A stretch of DNA of 64,000 bases from CAZFZT01 sp964523675. Its GTDB lineage: Bacteria; Planctomycetota; Phycisphaerae; Phycisphaerales; SM1A02. A model generated the notes under the pieces. The model made no database searches. It was not told the DNA's origin and was given only the letters and a program-made list of their open reading frames with translations. This document shows positions 8,144 through 16,269 of the stretch, in pieces. Each line of letters starts with the position of its first letter. Position 1 is the first letter of the stretch. Location: the NCBI GenBank assembly GCA_964523675.1, contig CAZFZT010000006.1, positions 1-64,000 of the forward strand, read 5' to 3'. The position numbers and the translations under genes were made by a program.

Positions 8144-9133
8144 ATGACGCTTCTCTCATCATCCTCCACTTCAGCAACGGCTAGCTCCATCAGTGCAGCT
8201 GGAGGTTCGGATGAGGTCATCGGGCGCCGCGGCATTGTCTCCCTGTACCTGGAGCTGACGAAAGCCCGGCTCAGCGCGCTGGTGCTGCTCACCACGGCAG
8301 TCGGATTCGTGCTGGCAACCCCGATGAGCATCGATTGGGCTCTGCTCGGCTTCACCATGCTCGGCACCGCACTGGCCGCCGCTTCCGCAGCCGCGCTGAA
8401 TCAAGTCGTTGAAACGAAGCGCGATGCGAAGATGAACCGTACGCGCCATCGCCCCATTCCCTCCGGCGCGATGAGCCGCGCCCACGCCTTCACCGCAGGC
8501 GTACTGATGGGCTATGCCGGCGTCGCCATCCTCGGCTTGTTTGTGAATCTGTTCGCAGCGGGGCTCGCGCTGCTCACGATCGCGCTCTACGTGCTCATCT
8601 ACACGCCACTGAAGGTCAGGAGCACGCTCAACACGATCATCGGAGCCGTATGCGGCGCCATTCCGCCGATGATCGGCTGGGTTGCCGTCACCGGTTCGCT
8701 TGATGACGGGGCATGGGTTCTTGCCATGATTCTCTTTGTCTGGCAACTCCCACACTTCCTCGCGCTTGCCTGGCTGTATCGAGATGATTATCAACGGGGC
8801 GGGTACGTCATGCTTCCGCTCGTTGATCCGCGCGGCGAACTGACCGGTCGCGTACTCATTCTGACATCACTGATATTGCTCCCGCTGGGACTCATGGGAA
8901 CCACGCTCATGCTCGCGGGGTGGTGGTATGCGGTTGGCTCGGTCCTGCTTGCCGTGTGGCTGCTCGCGCTGTCGATCGTGTTCTACTTCCATCGCACCAA
9001 TGCCAACGCCCGGCGGGTCTTTCTCGCAAGCATCGTTTACCTCTCAGTGTTGCTCATTCTGTTCGTTGCCGACCGCGGCCCGGTGCAAAGCGGAACCCTT
9101 CTGGCGGCGAACCAGGTCCATGCCATTGAGTAA
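8144..9133 (+). CDS. ctaB: Protohaem IX farnesyltransferase (haem O synthase)
   Basis: UbiA-family integral membrane prenyltransferase that joins a farnesyl group to haem b to make haem O, the substrate of CtaA. The 329-residue product has about eight to nine membrane helices. The first prenyl-diphosphate/Mg site is read as NQVVETKRDAKMNRTRHRPIP, an N-x3-E-x3-D form common in CyoE/CtaB enzymes, and the second conserved loop as YTPLKVRSTLNTIIGAVCGA. The start at 8144 gives a Ser/Thr-rich leader of about 30 residues before the first helix; no strong ribosome binding site is visible. It faces away from ctaA, consistent with joint control of haem A production. Confidence 0.93.
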   Translation: MTLLSSSSTSATASSISAAGGSDEVIGRRGIVSLYLELTKARLSALVLLTTAVGFVLATPMSIDWALLGFTMLGTALAAASAAALNQVVETKRDAKMNRTRHRPIPSGAMSRAHAFTAGVLMGYAGVAILGLFVNLFAAGLALLTIALYVLIYTPLKVRSTLNTIIGAVCGAIPPMIGWVAVTGSLDDGAWVLAMILFVWQLPHFLALAWLYRDDYQRGGYVMLPLVDPRGELTGRVLILTSLILLPLGLMGTTLMLAGWWYAVGSVLLAVWLLALSIVFYFHRTNANARRVFLASIVYLSVLLILFVADRGPVQSGTLLAANQVHAIE

Positions 9134-9199
9134 CACAAGCCGGGGCGACGCGGAGAATCCGCGACCCGCGCGCCCACGCGACACCGAGGTCGTGACGCT

Positions 9200-10351
9200 A
9201 TGAACGCCACTCCACGACAACGACTGCTCACCTTCAAGACCGGCGGCTGGGTATTGCTCGTGACTGCCGTCGTCTGCATCGCGCTCGTTGTGTGGGCTGT
9301 CGCACCCGCGCTTCTGAAGGAGCAGCCGCCGGGCGACGGGCACAACGTTGAAACCTACGGCTTCGACCTCACCACGCTTCTCGTGCCGCGCGAGACCCTC
9401 GTGCCCATTATGCGTCATCGCGACATGGTGCCGGTGATGCATGATCCATCTCATGTGGAAGGCAGCGACATCGCGCGCATCAATGAACAAGAGCGCGGCA
9501 AATACCTCGTGCCGCGCGATCGCGTCGTCGGCGTTGCCGTCAATGGTGAAACGCGCGCGTATCCCGTTACAGTGCTCACCGTGCATGAAGTCATCCACGA
9601 TACGCTCGGCGGCGTACCAATCGCCGTGACGTATAACTGGCTGACCGATTCGCCGCGCGTCTTTGATCGCCGGCTCCATGGCGAGGTGTTCGATTTTGGA
9701 ACCAGTGGTCTCGCCTCCAACGGCAACGGGCTGCTGTACGACACGAGACCAAGTTCTGACGCCGCGCCCGCTGAACCAGCGGCAGCGATCGAGGCAGTCG
9801 CGGATCGGCCTGAAGAAAGCGCCGCGCATGAATCGAGTCTCTTTTCGCAGCTCACCGGGATTGCAGTGGCAGGTCCGGCAGCGGAAGCAGGGCGACGCCT
9901 GACGCCGATCCCTGCACAACTCGTCAGTTGGTCGCTTTGGCTCGAAATGCATCCGGAAACGACCGTCATCGAGCGCGACCCTGCGTTTCATCGCCGCTAT
10001 CGGAAGGCGACGCCGGATGATTACTTCCGTTCGCCGCTCTTGCCGCCCTTCCCTGTTGAGCCGGTGCCCGAACAGCACGATCTGCTGAAGTGGAAGGATC
10101 GCGTCGTGGTTGTCGATGCAGGCAATCAACAGCGCCGCGTGTATTCAATGCGCATGATCCGTGAACGCGCCATTGAAAGTGATGCGCGACAAGGCGAGTG
10201 GATCGATCGCCTTGGGCCCGTCCACCTTCACTTCACCTTTGATGCAGATACAAACACCGCTTATGTTCAAGCCGACCTGGCCGATTCGATTGACATAACG
10301 CACGCCTTCTGGTTCGCATGGCATGCTGCTGACCGCACGCTGCTGAGGTAA
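9200..10351 (+). CDS. DUF3179 domain protein lacking the family cysteines
   Basis: A 383-residue protein with one N-terminal membrane anchor (about residues 13-37). The body follows the DUF3179 pattern: RVVGVAVNGETRAYPV, HEVIHDTLGGVPIAVTY, FDFGTSGL, LLYDTR, SLFSQLTGIAVAGPAA and LVSWSLW. Most family members I know read TYCPLC after the HE(V/I) element; here it reads TYNWLTDSPRVF, so both cysteines are gone, and about 30 Ala/Glu-rich residues are inserted after LLYD. Function of the family is unknown; an envelope role is likely from the anchor. It follows ctaB by 66 bp and may be in the same transcript. Confidence 0.8.
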   Translation: MNATPRQRLLTFKTGGWVLLVTAVVCIALVVWAVAPALLKEQPPGDGHNVETYGFDLTTLLVPRETLVPIMRHRDMVPVMHDPSHVEGSDIARINEQERGKYLVPRDRVVGVAVNGETRAYPVTVLTVHEVIHDTLGGVPIAVTYNWLTDSPRVFDRRLHGEVFDFGTSGLASNGNGLLYDTRPSSDAAPAEPAAAIEAVADRPEESAAHESSLFSQLTGIAVAGPAAEAGRRLTPIPAQLVSWSLWLEMHPETTVIERDPAFHRRYRKATPDDYFRSPLLPPFPVEPVPEQHDLLKWKDRVVVVDAGNQQRRVYSMRMIRERAIESDARQGEWIDRLGPVHLHFTFDADTNTAYVQADLADSIDITHAFWFAWHAADRTLLR

Positions 10352-10387
10352 GGCATCCGCCGCACATAAGGCTGCGATGCGGCTGGT

Positions 10388-11071
10388 TCAGTCGCCGTGA
10401 TCCTCGTTCGTGGGCTTGAAGTCGAGCTCTTCGAGCTCGCCGAGGACTGCTGTCGAAATGTTGTCGAGGTGGGCTGCCACGCGTTTGTAATGCCGGGTCA
10501 GCAGTGAGTACGCAACCGCCTCGTGCGTCTCCATTTCCACCTCTTCGTGGAGCAGCCGCTCGATCATTCCGTCGCATCTGGCTCGCACGGCCACTGCCGC
10601 CTTGATCGCTTCCCGCGCCAGCCGCGCGTTGGATTTGCGGAACGCTTCAGCAACCATCGGAAAGAGATTGCGGGTTTCCACCCGGATGGCGTCGATCTCG
10701 TCGTGGTACGCTTCGATGCGAAAGCCCTGTTTATAGAAGCGGCCGACTTCGAAGACGTTCTTACAATAGTCACCAATGCGCTCCGCATCCTTGGCCACGC
10801 TCATCAACGCAAGGCACGCCGGGACGTCGTCTCCGGGATTGATGATCAGATGTCGCAGAATCTTCCGCCGAATTGATCTCTCAAGCTCGTTGATTGCCTG
10901 ATCCCGCCGGTAAATCGACTCCTGAACTTCCTCCGCCGTCGCAATTCCTCGCAACACGTCATTGGCGCGGATGAACATCCACTGAGCGTGATCAAGCATC
11001 TCGAGAAGCTCAGAGAATGCCTTATCGAGTGGATCGCCGGAACTAAACGCTGAGAAGAGTTGTCTGAGCAT
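10388..11071 (-). CDS. PhoU-domain protein (first of two)
   Basis: A 227-residue all-helical protein with the PhoU-type motifs LMSVAKDAERIGDYCKNVFE (about residues 96-115) and a second repeat ending AHLDNISTAVL. PhoU proteins bind metal clusters through E/DxxxD-type motifs and restrain phosphate uptake and the PhoR kinase. This copy directly follows a Na+/Pi cotransporter gene (48 bp gap) on the same strand, so it is more likely to regulate that transporter than the Pst system, which has its own phoU at 18456. The related soluble PhoU tail is fused to NptA in other bacteria, which supports this pairing. Confidence 0.82.
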   Translation of the reverse strand: MLRQLFSAFSSGDPLDKAFSELLEMLDHAQWMFIRANDVLRGIATAEEVQESIYRRDQAINELERSIRRKILRHLIINPGDDVPACLALMSVAKDAERIGDYCKNVFEVGRFYKQGFRIEAYHDEIDAIRVETRNLFPMVAEAFRKSNARLAREAIKAAVAVRARCDGMIERLLHEEVEMETHEAVAYSLLTRHYKRVAAHLDNISTAVLGELEELDFKPTNEDHGD

Positions 11072-11119
11072 GGTCGTAGGTAAGGTGGCGACCTCGATGG
11101 AGATTTCGCGGCCGATGAA

Positions 11120-12328
11120 TCATCGTTCGATGAACAGTTCCGTCACAACAATCCCGATCAGCGGAACAACGACGAACACTCCGAGGAGAAACAGGAAAGC
11201 ATATCGCTTCGACTCCGACGCAATCTTGCCGTACCAGGCAGCAAGGCCCATGGGCATGGCCCGCAGTGGATACCAGATCGCTGTGCCGATCAGGTTGAAC
11301 GTCACATGCACGATCGCCACAGTAACCGCTGCACGCATGGGTGCGGCAGTCGCTGCAATGACGCCGGTGATTGTCGTGCCCAAGTTGGCGCCAAGCATGA
11401 AAGCGTACACCGCCGGCAGCCGCACGATGCCCGCTCCTGCGAGCGGGACGATGAGACTTGTTGTGATCGAACTGGACTGCACAAGAATCGTCGAGAGCAC
11501 GCCGACCACATACGACGTGCCGTCGTTCCGAAAGAAGATCGAGTTGAACAACCCTTCGACGCGCTTGAGCAGCGCGCCCTTGAGATTCTTGACCATCAGC
11601 AACAGCGCGGCGAACAGCAGCACCAACCCCACCACCGCTATCAACACCCCTTGACCCGCCTTATCGCTCAGCACGAGCCCGCTCCCCGCTTTGAACAAAC
11701 TGACCATCGGCTGTGTGAGCATCTTGATCGGATTCGCAGGGTTTTCAAACTCCGGCATGCCGATCGCCTCAGCCAGCCACAACCCCAGTCGCGCCAGAAG
11801 GCCGTTTCGTTCCGGATGGAACATGCTGCTGATCCACTCCAACGGAAACAGCAGGCCCACCGTGAGCAGGTTGAACATGTCGTGCATCAGTGCGGCTGTA
11901 AAGGCGCGACGGAACTGCCTGCGAATGCGAATATTGCCAAGTGACACGACGATGCCGGTCACCGATGTGCCGATATTCGCACCCATGATGGCATAGATCG
12001 CAGCATGCATATCAAGCTGCCCTGCCGCCACCAAAGTAATGATGAGCGCGGTGGTGAAGGACGAACTCTGCACAACAGCCGTGACGAGTACCGAACCCAT
12101 CAGCGCGATGAACGGATTATCACCGGCGGCAAGCATCCGCTCGAGCCAGTCGCTTGCCTCGCCAAACGCCTTCAGTCCCGCTCCCATGATGTTGATGGCG
12201 GAAAGGAACAGGTACAGGCAGATTCCAGCATAAATGCCGCGCAGCCACGTGGGCGGCTCAGAGGCCGCAACAGTTCGCTTCATGGCGAACTTCGTAGGTC
12301 GAACGTCGGACCGTTTCTTTGCTTCCAT
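11120..12328 (-). CDS. Na+/Pi cotransporter family protein
   Basis: A 402-residue inner-membrane transporter of the NptA/SLC34-like family. It has two inverted-repeat halves, each with the signature VQSSS: VQSSSFTTALIITLV (about residue 85) and VQSSSITTSLIVPLAGAG (about residue 285). I take the ATG at 12328, which begins a short charged leader before the first helix; an ATG at 12283 is an alternative, while the longer open frame up to 12652 runs into the porin gene and is rejected. It lies between a PhoU-like protein and a phosphate-type porin, so the three make a plausible low-affinity phosphate uptake unit from outer to inner membrane. Confidence 0.88.
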   Translation of the reverse strand: MEAKKRSDVRPTKFAMKRTVAASEPPTWLRGIYAGICLYLFLSAINIMGAGLKAFGEASDWLERMLAAGDNPFIALMGSVLVTAVVQSSSFTTALIITLVAAGQLDMHAAIYAIMGANIGTSVTGIVVSLGNIRIRRQFRRAFTAALMHDMFNLLTVGLLFPLEWISSMFHPERNGLLARLGLWLAEAIGMPEFENPANPIKMLTQPMVSLFKAGSGLVLSDKAGQGVLIAVVGLVLLFAALLLMVKNLKGALLKRVEGLFNSIFFRNDGTSYVVGVLSTILVQSSSITTSLIVPLAGAGIVRLPAVYAFMLGANLGTTITGVIAATAAPMRAAVTVAIVHVTFNLIGTAIWYPLRAMPMGLAAWYGKIASESKRYAFLFLLGVFVVVPLIGIVVTELFIER

Positions 12329-12450
12329 GCGCTCGCTGAAAGTGGCGGGGCTGTGAACTTGCGCTGTCGGCGCGGATGATACGCCAAGATAACAGAGGCG
12401 TGGGGCTGAGAGTGACAAATGCCTCGAAATCCGAGGCGGCTGGCGCAGCA

Positions 12451-12482
12451 CAGCGGCCCCGTACGAACGAACGGGGCCGCTG
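12451..12482 (-). terminator. 12-bp perfect hairpin between porin and Na+/Pi cotransporter genes
   Basis: CAGCGGCCCCGT pairs exactly with ACGGGGCCGCTG across an 8-base loop. It lies about 70 bp after the porin stop on the minus strand. No T-run follows on that strand, so it may be an attenuator, a processing or mRNA-stabilising stem rather than a full terminator. Confidence 0.55.
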
Positions 12483-12551
12483 TCGGTTTCGTCGGCAGCG
12501 TGACGACTGCGGACGGGTGGATGATGGAGAGTCCGGCTCGTAAGCTTGGTC

Positions 12552-13904
12552 TCAGAACAACAATTGCAATTGTGAGCGGAAGACAACCTGTCCATCTGCC
12601 TCGGCTGCATCGCCACGCCATCCAACTCCAGTCGAGCCGAAGGTCGGATCAACGCGATTGATGCCGTAGCCCAAATCAGTCGTCCATTTGAGCGCGTGCT
12701 TGGCGAAGTATTTATTCACGCCAACGGTGACAACGCTCAAATCCTCGACCCCAGGCGCATCGAAGTCGTACCACTCATACCTGCCGAAGAGCTCCCAGTC
12801 ATCGACGATGAATGCTCCCCCTTGCAGCACGAAGCCGATACGGTCAGCATCCGCAACGTCAAGATGCCGCCCGACAACTGCTGCGAAGAGGTTCGCGCCG
12901 CCGAACTCGACCGATGCGTCCACGGTCCACATGAACTCAGTCTCCTCCATGCCGGCGGTGAACGTACCTGACAACGGAGCGGGAGGCGCGCCGGCAAAGC
13001 CGTACTCACCTTTCTGATAATGCGCTGCTGCCCCGATCATGAAGCCGAAGTCATCACCGCGAAACGAGGTGAAGTCATCGAATTGTTTCCAGGAGCCGGC
13101 CAGCAGCGCTTCGGCCCGGCCGGTAAGGGCGAACTCCGTGTCCGCAAGGTGCCAGCCGGTATTGTCAGAACCGAAGCCATCGTGGTACATGGCGCTGGCA
13201 CGAAGCACGTCCCCTGCATAGGCGATCGTCACGCCTTGGGCGAAGTCCTGATTGCGCTCCTCGTTGACAAGCGAACGATCAACCGCCAATTGTTTGCTGC
13301 TGGAAACAAGTTCTTCGCGTAGGAACGGCGGCTTGAACTGGCCGACACTCACGCTCCAGCCACCGCCAAGCTTCTTCGTAATGACCGCATCTTCGAGATT
13401 GAACGCTCCGTCGCTGCGGTCGAATGCGCCCTTGACTTTGTAGGTCCATGATGGATCAACCACGTGGCCGGCAAACTCAATCTTGCTTCTTCTGACTTCA
13501 AACCCCGCACGGTGCTGGTCGCCGTCAAGATCCGGGCTTTCATCGCTGTGGTTGTAGACGTAACGAACCTGAATCTGCCCGCCGATCTTGAGCAGGAAAT
13601 TGCCATCGCTACTGCCGATCTTGAAGCCATTGTCCCAACCGGCGGTGATGCTCGAGCCGAGGAGTGAAGCACGCGTGTCGGCATCGGCAAGCACTTCGTG
13701 AACGAGTGCTCGGATTTCACTCGCCCGATGCTCGGTCAGCCACTGATCATCTGCCGCGGATGCCTTGAGCTGCTTCACCTGTTCCTGCAGCGCTTGAACA
13801 GTTGCGCGGAGTTGCTGCACTTCGTCACCGGCAGCGGGGGCGCAAATGGCGGCGCCGACGGTACACATCAATACTGTCAAAGTCGATTTCAACCATCTTT
13901 TCAT
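12552..13904 (-). CDS. Phosphate-selective porin O/P family protein beside the pst genes
   Basis: A 450-residue outer-membrane barrel of the OprO/OprP type. The ATG at 13904 follows AGAGGA and begins a signal peptide (hydrophobic stretch, cleavage near ICAPAAGDE); the frame is open upstream by 19 residues without support. A coiled coil (about residues 25-48) precedes the barrel, which carries GQFKPPFLREELVS and ends QLQLLF. It is paralogous to the porin at 4233-5801 but shorter. Its start faces pstS across a region holding an 11-nt direct repeat like a PHO box, so induction by phosphate starvation and a role in phosphate or polyphosphate entry are likely. Confidence 0.88.
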   Translation of the reverse strand: MKRWLKSTLTVLMCTVGAAICAPAAGDEVQQLRATVQALQEQVKQLKASAADDQWLTEHRASEIRALVHEVLADADTRASLLGSSITAGWDNGFKIGSSDGNFLLKIGGQIQVRYVYNHSDESPDLDGDQHRAGFEVRRSKIEFAGHVVDPSWTYKVKGAFDRSDGAFNLEDAVITKKLGGGWSVSVGQFKPPFLREELVSSSKQLAVDRSLVNEERNQDFAQGVTIAYAGDVLRASAMYHDGFGSDNTGWHLADTEFALTGRAEALLAGSWKQFDDFTSFRGDDFGFMIGAAAHYQKGEYGFAGAPPAPLSGTFTAGMEETEFMWTVDASVEFGGANLFAAVVGRHLDVADADRIGFVLQGGAFIVDDWELFGRYEWYDFDAPGVEDLSVVTVGVNKYFAKHALKWTTDLGYGINRVDPTFGSTGVGWRGDAAEADGQVVFRSQLQLLF

Positions 13905-13978
13905 GTCATCGTCCTCTTTCTGTGTTAGGGGGCTTGATGGAAAGGCCGTAGTCACACGCAAGAGGATGGCGACCGCTT

Positions 13979-14011
13979 GTTCAGGTCGCGTTCAGAAGCC
14001 GTTCGCAGTTG
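13979..14011. promoter_or_regulatory. Candidate PHO box: three 11-nt direct repeats
   Basis: Units GTTCAGGTCGC, GTTCAGAAGCC and GTTCGCAGTTG follow each other without gap at exact 11-nt period. An 11-nt direct repeat is the hallmark of PhoB/PhoP operators, and GTTCA at the head of each unit matches the actinobacterial form. The site lies 74 bp from the porin start and 157 bp from pstS, in the divergent region, and PhoB is coded nearby at 20148-20885. Confidence 0.6.
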
Positions 14012-14168
14012 ATGGCGATGCGTCTACGGAGTGTCTGGTCCCCTCCCGCACGACCGGTATCAAATCTTGACCGGCTCTCCACCACTCCTTAGCGCAACGC
14101 CAACATTTGGCCGCCACGATCTGCATGATAGTTTCGCCCTTGTCCCCACACAGAGGAGTTGATCAATC

Positions 14169-15173
14169 ATGCAGAAAACCACATCGATCGCATTGCTCGC
14201 CGCTACCACCCTCACAGCCGCCTTTGCCGCCAATGAATCATTCGCACAGAACCTCACCCGTTTACGTGGCGAGGTCAAGATCGACGGCTCATCGACCGTG
14301 TACCCCATCACCCAGGCCATCGCTGAGGAGTTCGCCGACGCAGCCCCGAACGTCAAAATCATCGTCAGCGTCTCGGGAACAGGCGGCGGGTTCAAGCGAT
14401 TTGCCGCAGGCGAAACCGACATCTCCAACGCATCGCGACCCATCAAGAAGGACGAGTACGACGCTGCGAAGAAGAACCGCGTCGAGTTCATCGAAGTGCC
14501 CGTTGCGTACGACGGCCTCACAATCGTCACCAACCCCAGCAACACCTGGGTTGATTCACTCACCGTTGATGAACTCAAGACCATCTTTCTCGCAGACCGC
14601 GCTGCGAAAACGTGGAGCGATGTGCGACCGGATTGGCCGGACACGCCCATCAAAATCTTCGCGCCCGGCACCGACTCGGGAACCTTCGACTACTTCAAGG
14701 AAGTTGTGGCCGGCAAGGACGGCCGAATCCGCAGCGACATGTCCGTCTCGGAGGACGACAACGTGCTCGTCACCGGCGTCGCAGGCGATCCGACGGCGAT
14801 CGGCTTTTTCGGCTATGCGTACTTCGTCGAAAACAAGGACAAACTCAAGGCCGTGCCGATTGTAAACCCCGAAACCAAGTCGCCGGTCATGCCAACGATG
14901 AAGACCGTTGAAGAAGGCGTGTACGCACCGTTCAGCCGGCCGCTGTTCATCTATGTGAACGCCAATTCGCTTCGCCGGCTCGATGTCAATGCATTCGTCG
15001 ATGCCTACCTCAAAGACGCTGCGGAGATGGCGAAGGAAGTCGGCTACATCCCGCTGCCCAAAGCGATGTACGAGCGTGCCGCGAAAAACGTCAGAGCGCG
15101 CAAGACCGGCACGCAGTTCCTTGATGAAGACGGAAAGTCAGTGCATGGCCCGCTGGAGAAGGTGTACAAGTAA
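14169..15173 (+). CDS. pstS: Phosphate ABC transporter substrate-binding protein
   Basis: Periplasmic phosphate receptor of the Pst system, 334 residues. A signal peptide (about 1-26, cleavage near ESFAQN) has no lipobox Cys, so it is probably soluble. Phosphate-binding features of the PstS family are present: IDGSSTVYPIT, VSGTGGGFKRFAAGE, ISNASRPIK and APGTDSGTFDYF. The start at 14169 is preceded by GAGGAG at good spacing. It opens the pstSCAB-phoU array and is separated from pstC by 127 bp. Control by PhoB through the repeat at 13979-14011 is inferred. Confidence 0.95.
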   Translation: MQKTTSIALLAATTLTAAFAANESFAQNLTRLRGEVKIDGSSTVYPITQAIAEEFADAAPNVKIIVSVSGTGGGFKRFAAGETDISNASRPIKKDEYDAAKKNRVEFIEVPVAYDGLTIVTNPSNTWVDSLTVDELKTIFLADRAAKTWSDVRPDWPDTPIKIFAPGTDSGTFDYFKEVVAGKDGRIRSDMSVSEDDNVLVTGVAGDPTAIGFFGYAYFVENKDKLKAVPIVNPETKSPVMPTMKTVEEGVYAPFSRPLFIYVNANSLRRLDVNAFVDAYLKDAAEMAKEVGYIPLPKAMYERAAKNVRARKTGTQFLDEDGKSVHGPLEKVYK

Positions 15174-15300
15174 AGCCGTCGAGATACGGAGCTTGAAACA
15201 CAGACATGTCGCCCTGCTCTTGCTTTTTTTCTCCCTTCTCTTCTCCGTGGCACTCCGTGGCAACTCACTCTCGACACCGATCTGCGAGCAACATCAGCAA

Positions 15301-16269
15301 ATGGCAGTAAACCATGAAATTCACACCCGCCCGCGTCGTCTGCGTTCGCGATCCGCACGCAGGTTGCGCGAGGCGGGTGTGCGTATGTTGCTCACTTCGT
15401 CGGCCGGGTTCTCGATCCTGATTACCGCCGGGATCATCGGCGTGCTCGCTATCGAAACCTTTCGCTTCTTCACGGTTGAGTTCCAATCACCTTCAGGCGA
15501 GATGGTCCGGGCAAGTTTCTGGGAGTTCATCACCGGAACCAGGTGGAGTCCGCTGCTGGGCGCGGAGAAGCACTTTGGCATCTGGCCGCTCATCAGCGGC
15601 ACGCTGATGGTGACGCTCGTCGCCATGTCCGTGGCGGTGCCTTTCGGGCTTGTCACCGCGCTCTTCCTGAGCGAATACGCACCACGCCGACTGCGCAGCG
15701 TTCTCAAGCCGATCCTCGAAGTGCTGGCCGGCGTGCCGACCGTCGTGTACGGCTTCTTCGCACTCACGTTCATCACGCCGCTCCTGCGCAGCGTCCATGA
15801 TGGATTCGAAATCTACAACGTGCTGAGTGCGGGTATCGCCGTCGGCATCATGTGCCTTCCCATTGTGGTTTCAATCTCTGAGGATTCGCTCGCAGCCGTG
15901 CCTCGCGCGCTGCGAGAAGGCGCGTTCGGCCTGGGCGCGACGAAGTTCGATGTGTCCATCAAGGTTGTCATTCCGGCTGGGCTTTCAGGCATCGTTGCCG
16001 CCTCGCTGCTCGCTGTTGCGAGAGCCGTAGGCGAGACGATGATCGTCGCGCTTGCTGCGGGCAACCTGGCGCAGATGACGCTGGATGTGCGCGAAGGCGC
16101 GCAGACGATGACCGCGTACATGGTGCAGATCTTCCTGGGTGATGTGAGCAATTTCGGGCCCGAGTATTACTCCGCTTATGCGGTCGCCGCCACGCTCTTT
16201 CTCATGACATTCGCGCTCACGGTGATCGGGCACCGGATTCGCGTTCGTTTCCGGGAGGTGTATGAATGA
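15301..16269 (+). CDS. pstC: Phosphate ABC transporter permease PstC
   Basis: Inner-membrane permease subunit, 322 residues, about six to seven helices. The BPD-transporter coupling loop is visible as REGAFGLGATKFDVSIKVVIPAGLSG. I set the start at the ATG at 15301, giving a basic leader (RPRRLRSRSARRLRE) before the first helix; an ATG at 15385 is an alternative, and the frame continues upstream only as an overlap of pstS. The stop overlaps pstA by four bases (ATGA). Confidence 0.92.
   Translation: MAVNHEIHTRPRRLRSRSARRLREAGVRMLLTSSAGFSILITAGIIGVLAIETFRFFTVEFQSPSGEMVRASFWEFITGTRWSPLLGAEKHFGIWPLISGTLMVTLVAMSVAVPFGLVTALFLSEYAPRRLRSVLKPILEVLAGVPTVVYGFFALTFITPLLRSVHDGFEIYNVLSAGIAVGIMCLPIVVSISEDSLAAVPRALREGAFGLGATKFDVSIKVVIPAGLSGIVAASLLAVARAVGETMIVALAAGNLAQMTLDVREGAQTMTAYMVQIFLGDVSNFGPEYYSAYAVAATLFLMTFALTVIGHRIRVRFREVYE

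Noticed and set aside
9044..10129. 361-codon minus-strand frame over the DUF3179 gene
   Set aside because: Antisense shadow; the plus strand carries the recognisable domain and start.
12329..12652. 108-residue N-terminal extension of the Na+/Pi cotransporter
   Set aside because: It overlaps the end of the porin gene and contains the hairpin at 12451-12482; the family core begins right after the ATG at 12328.
14983..15300. Longer pstC start inside pstS
   Set aside because: Residues before the ATG at 15301 are Arg/Ser-rich shadow of pstS and would place a long soluble leader before the first membrane helix.
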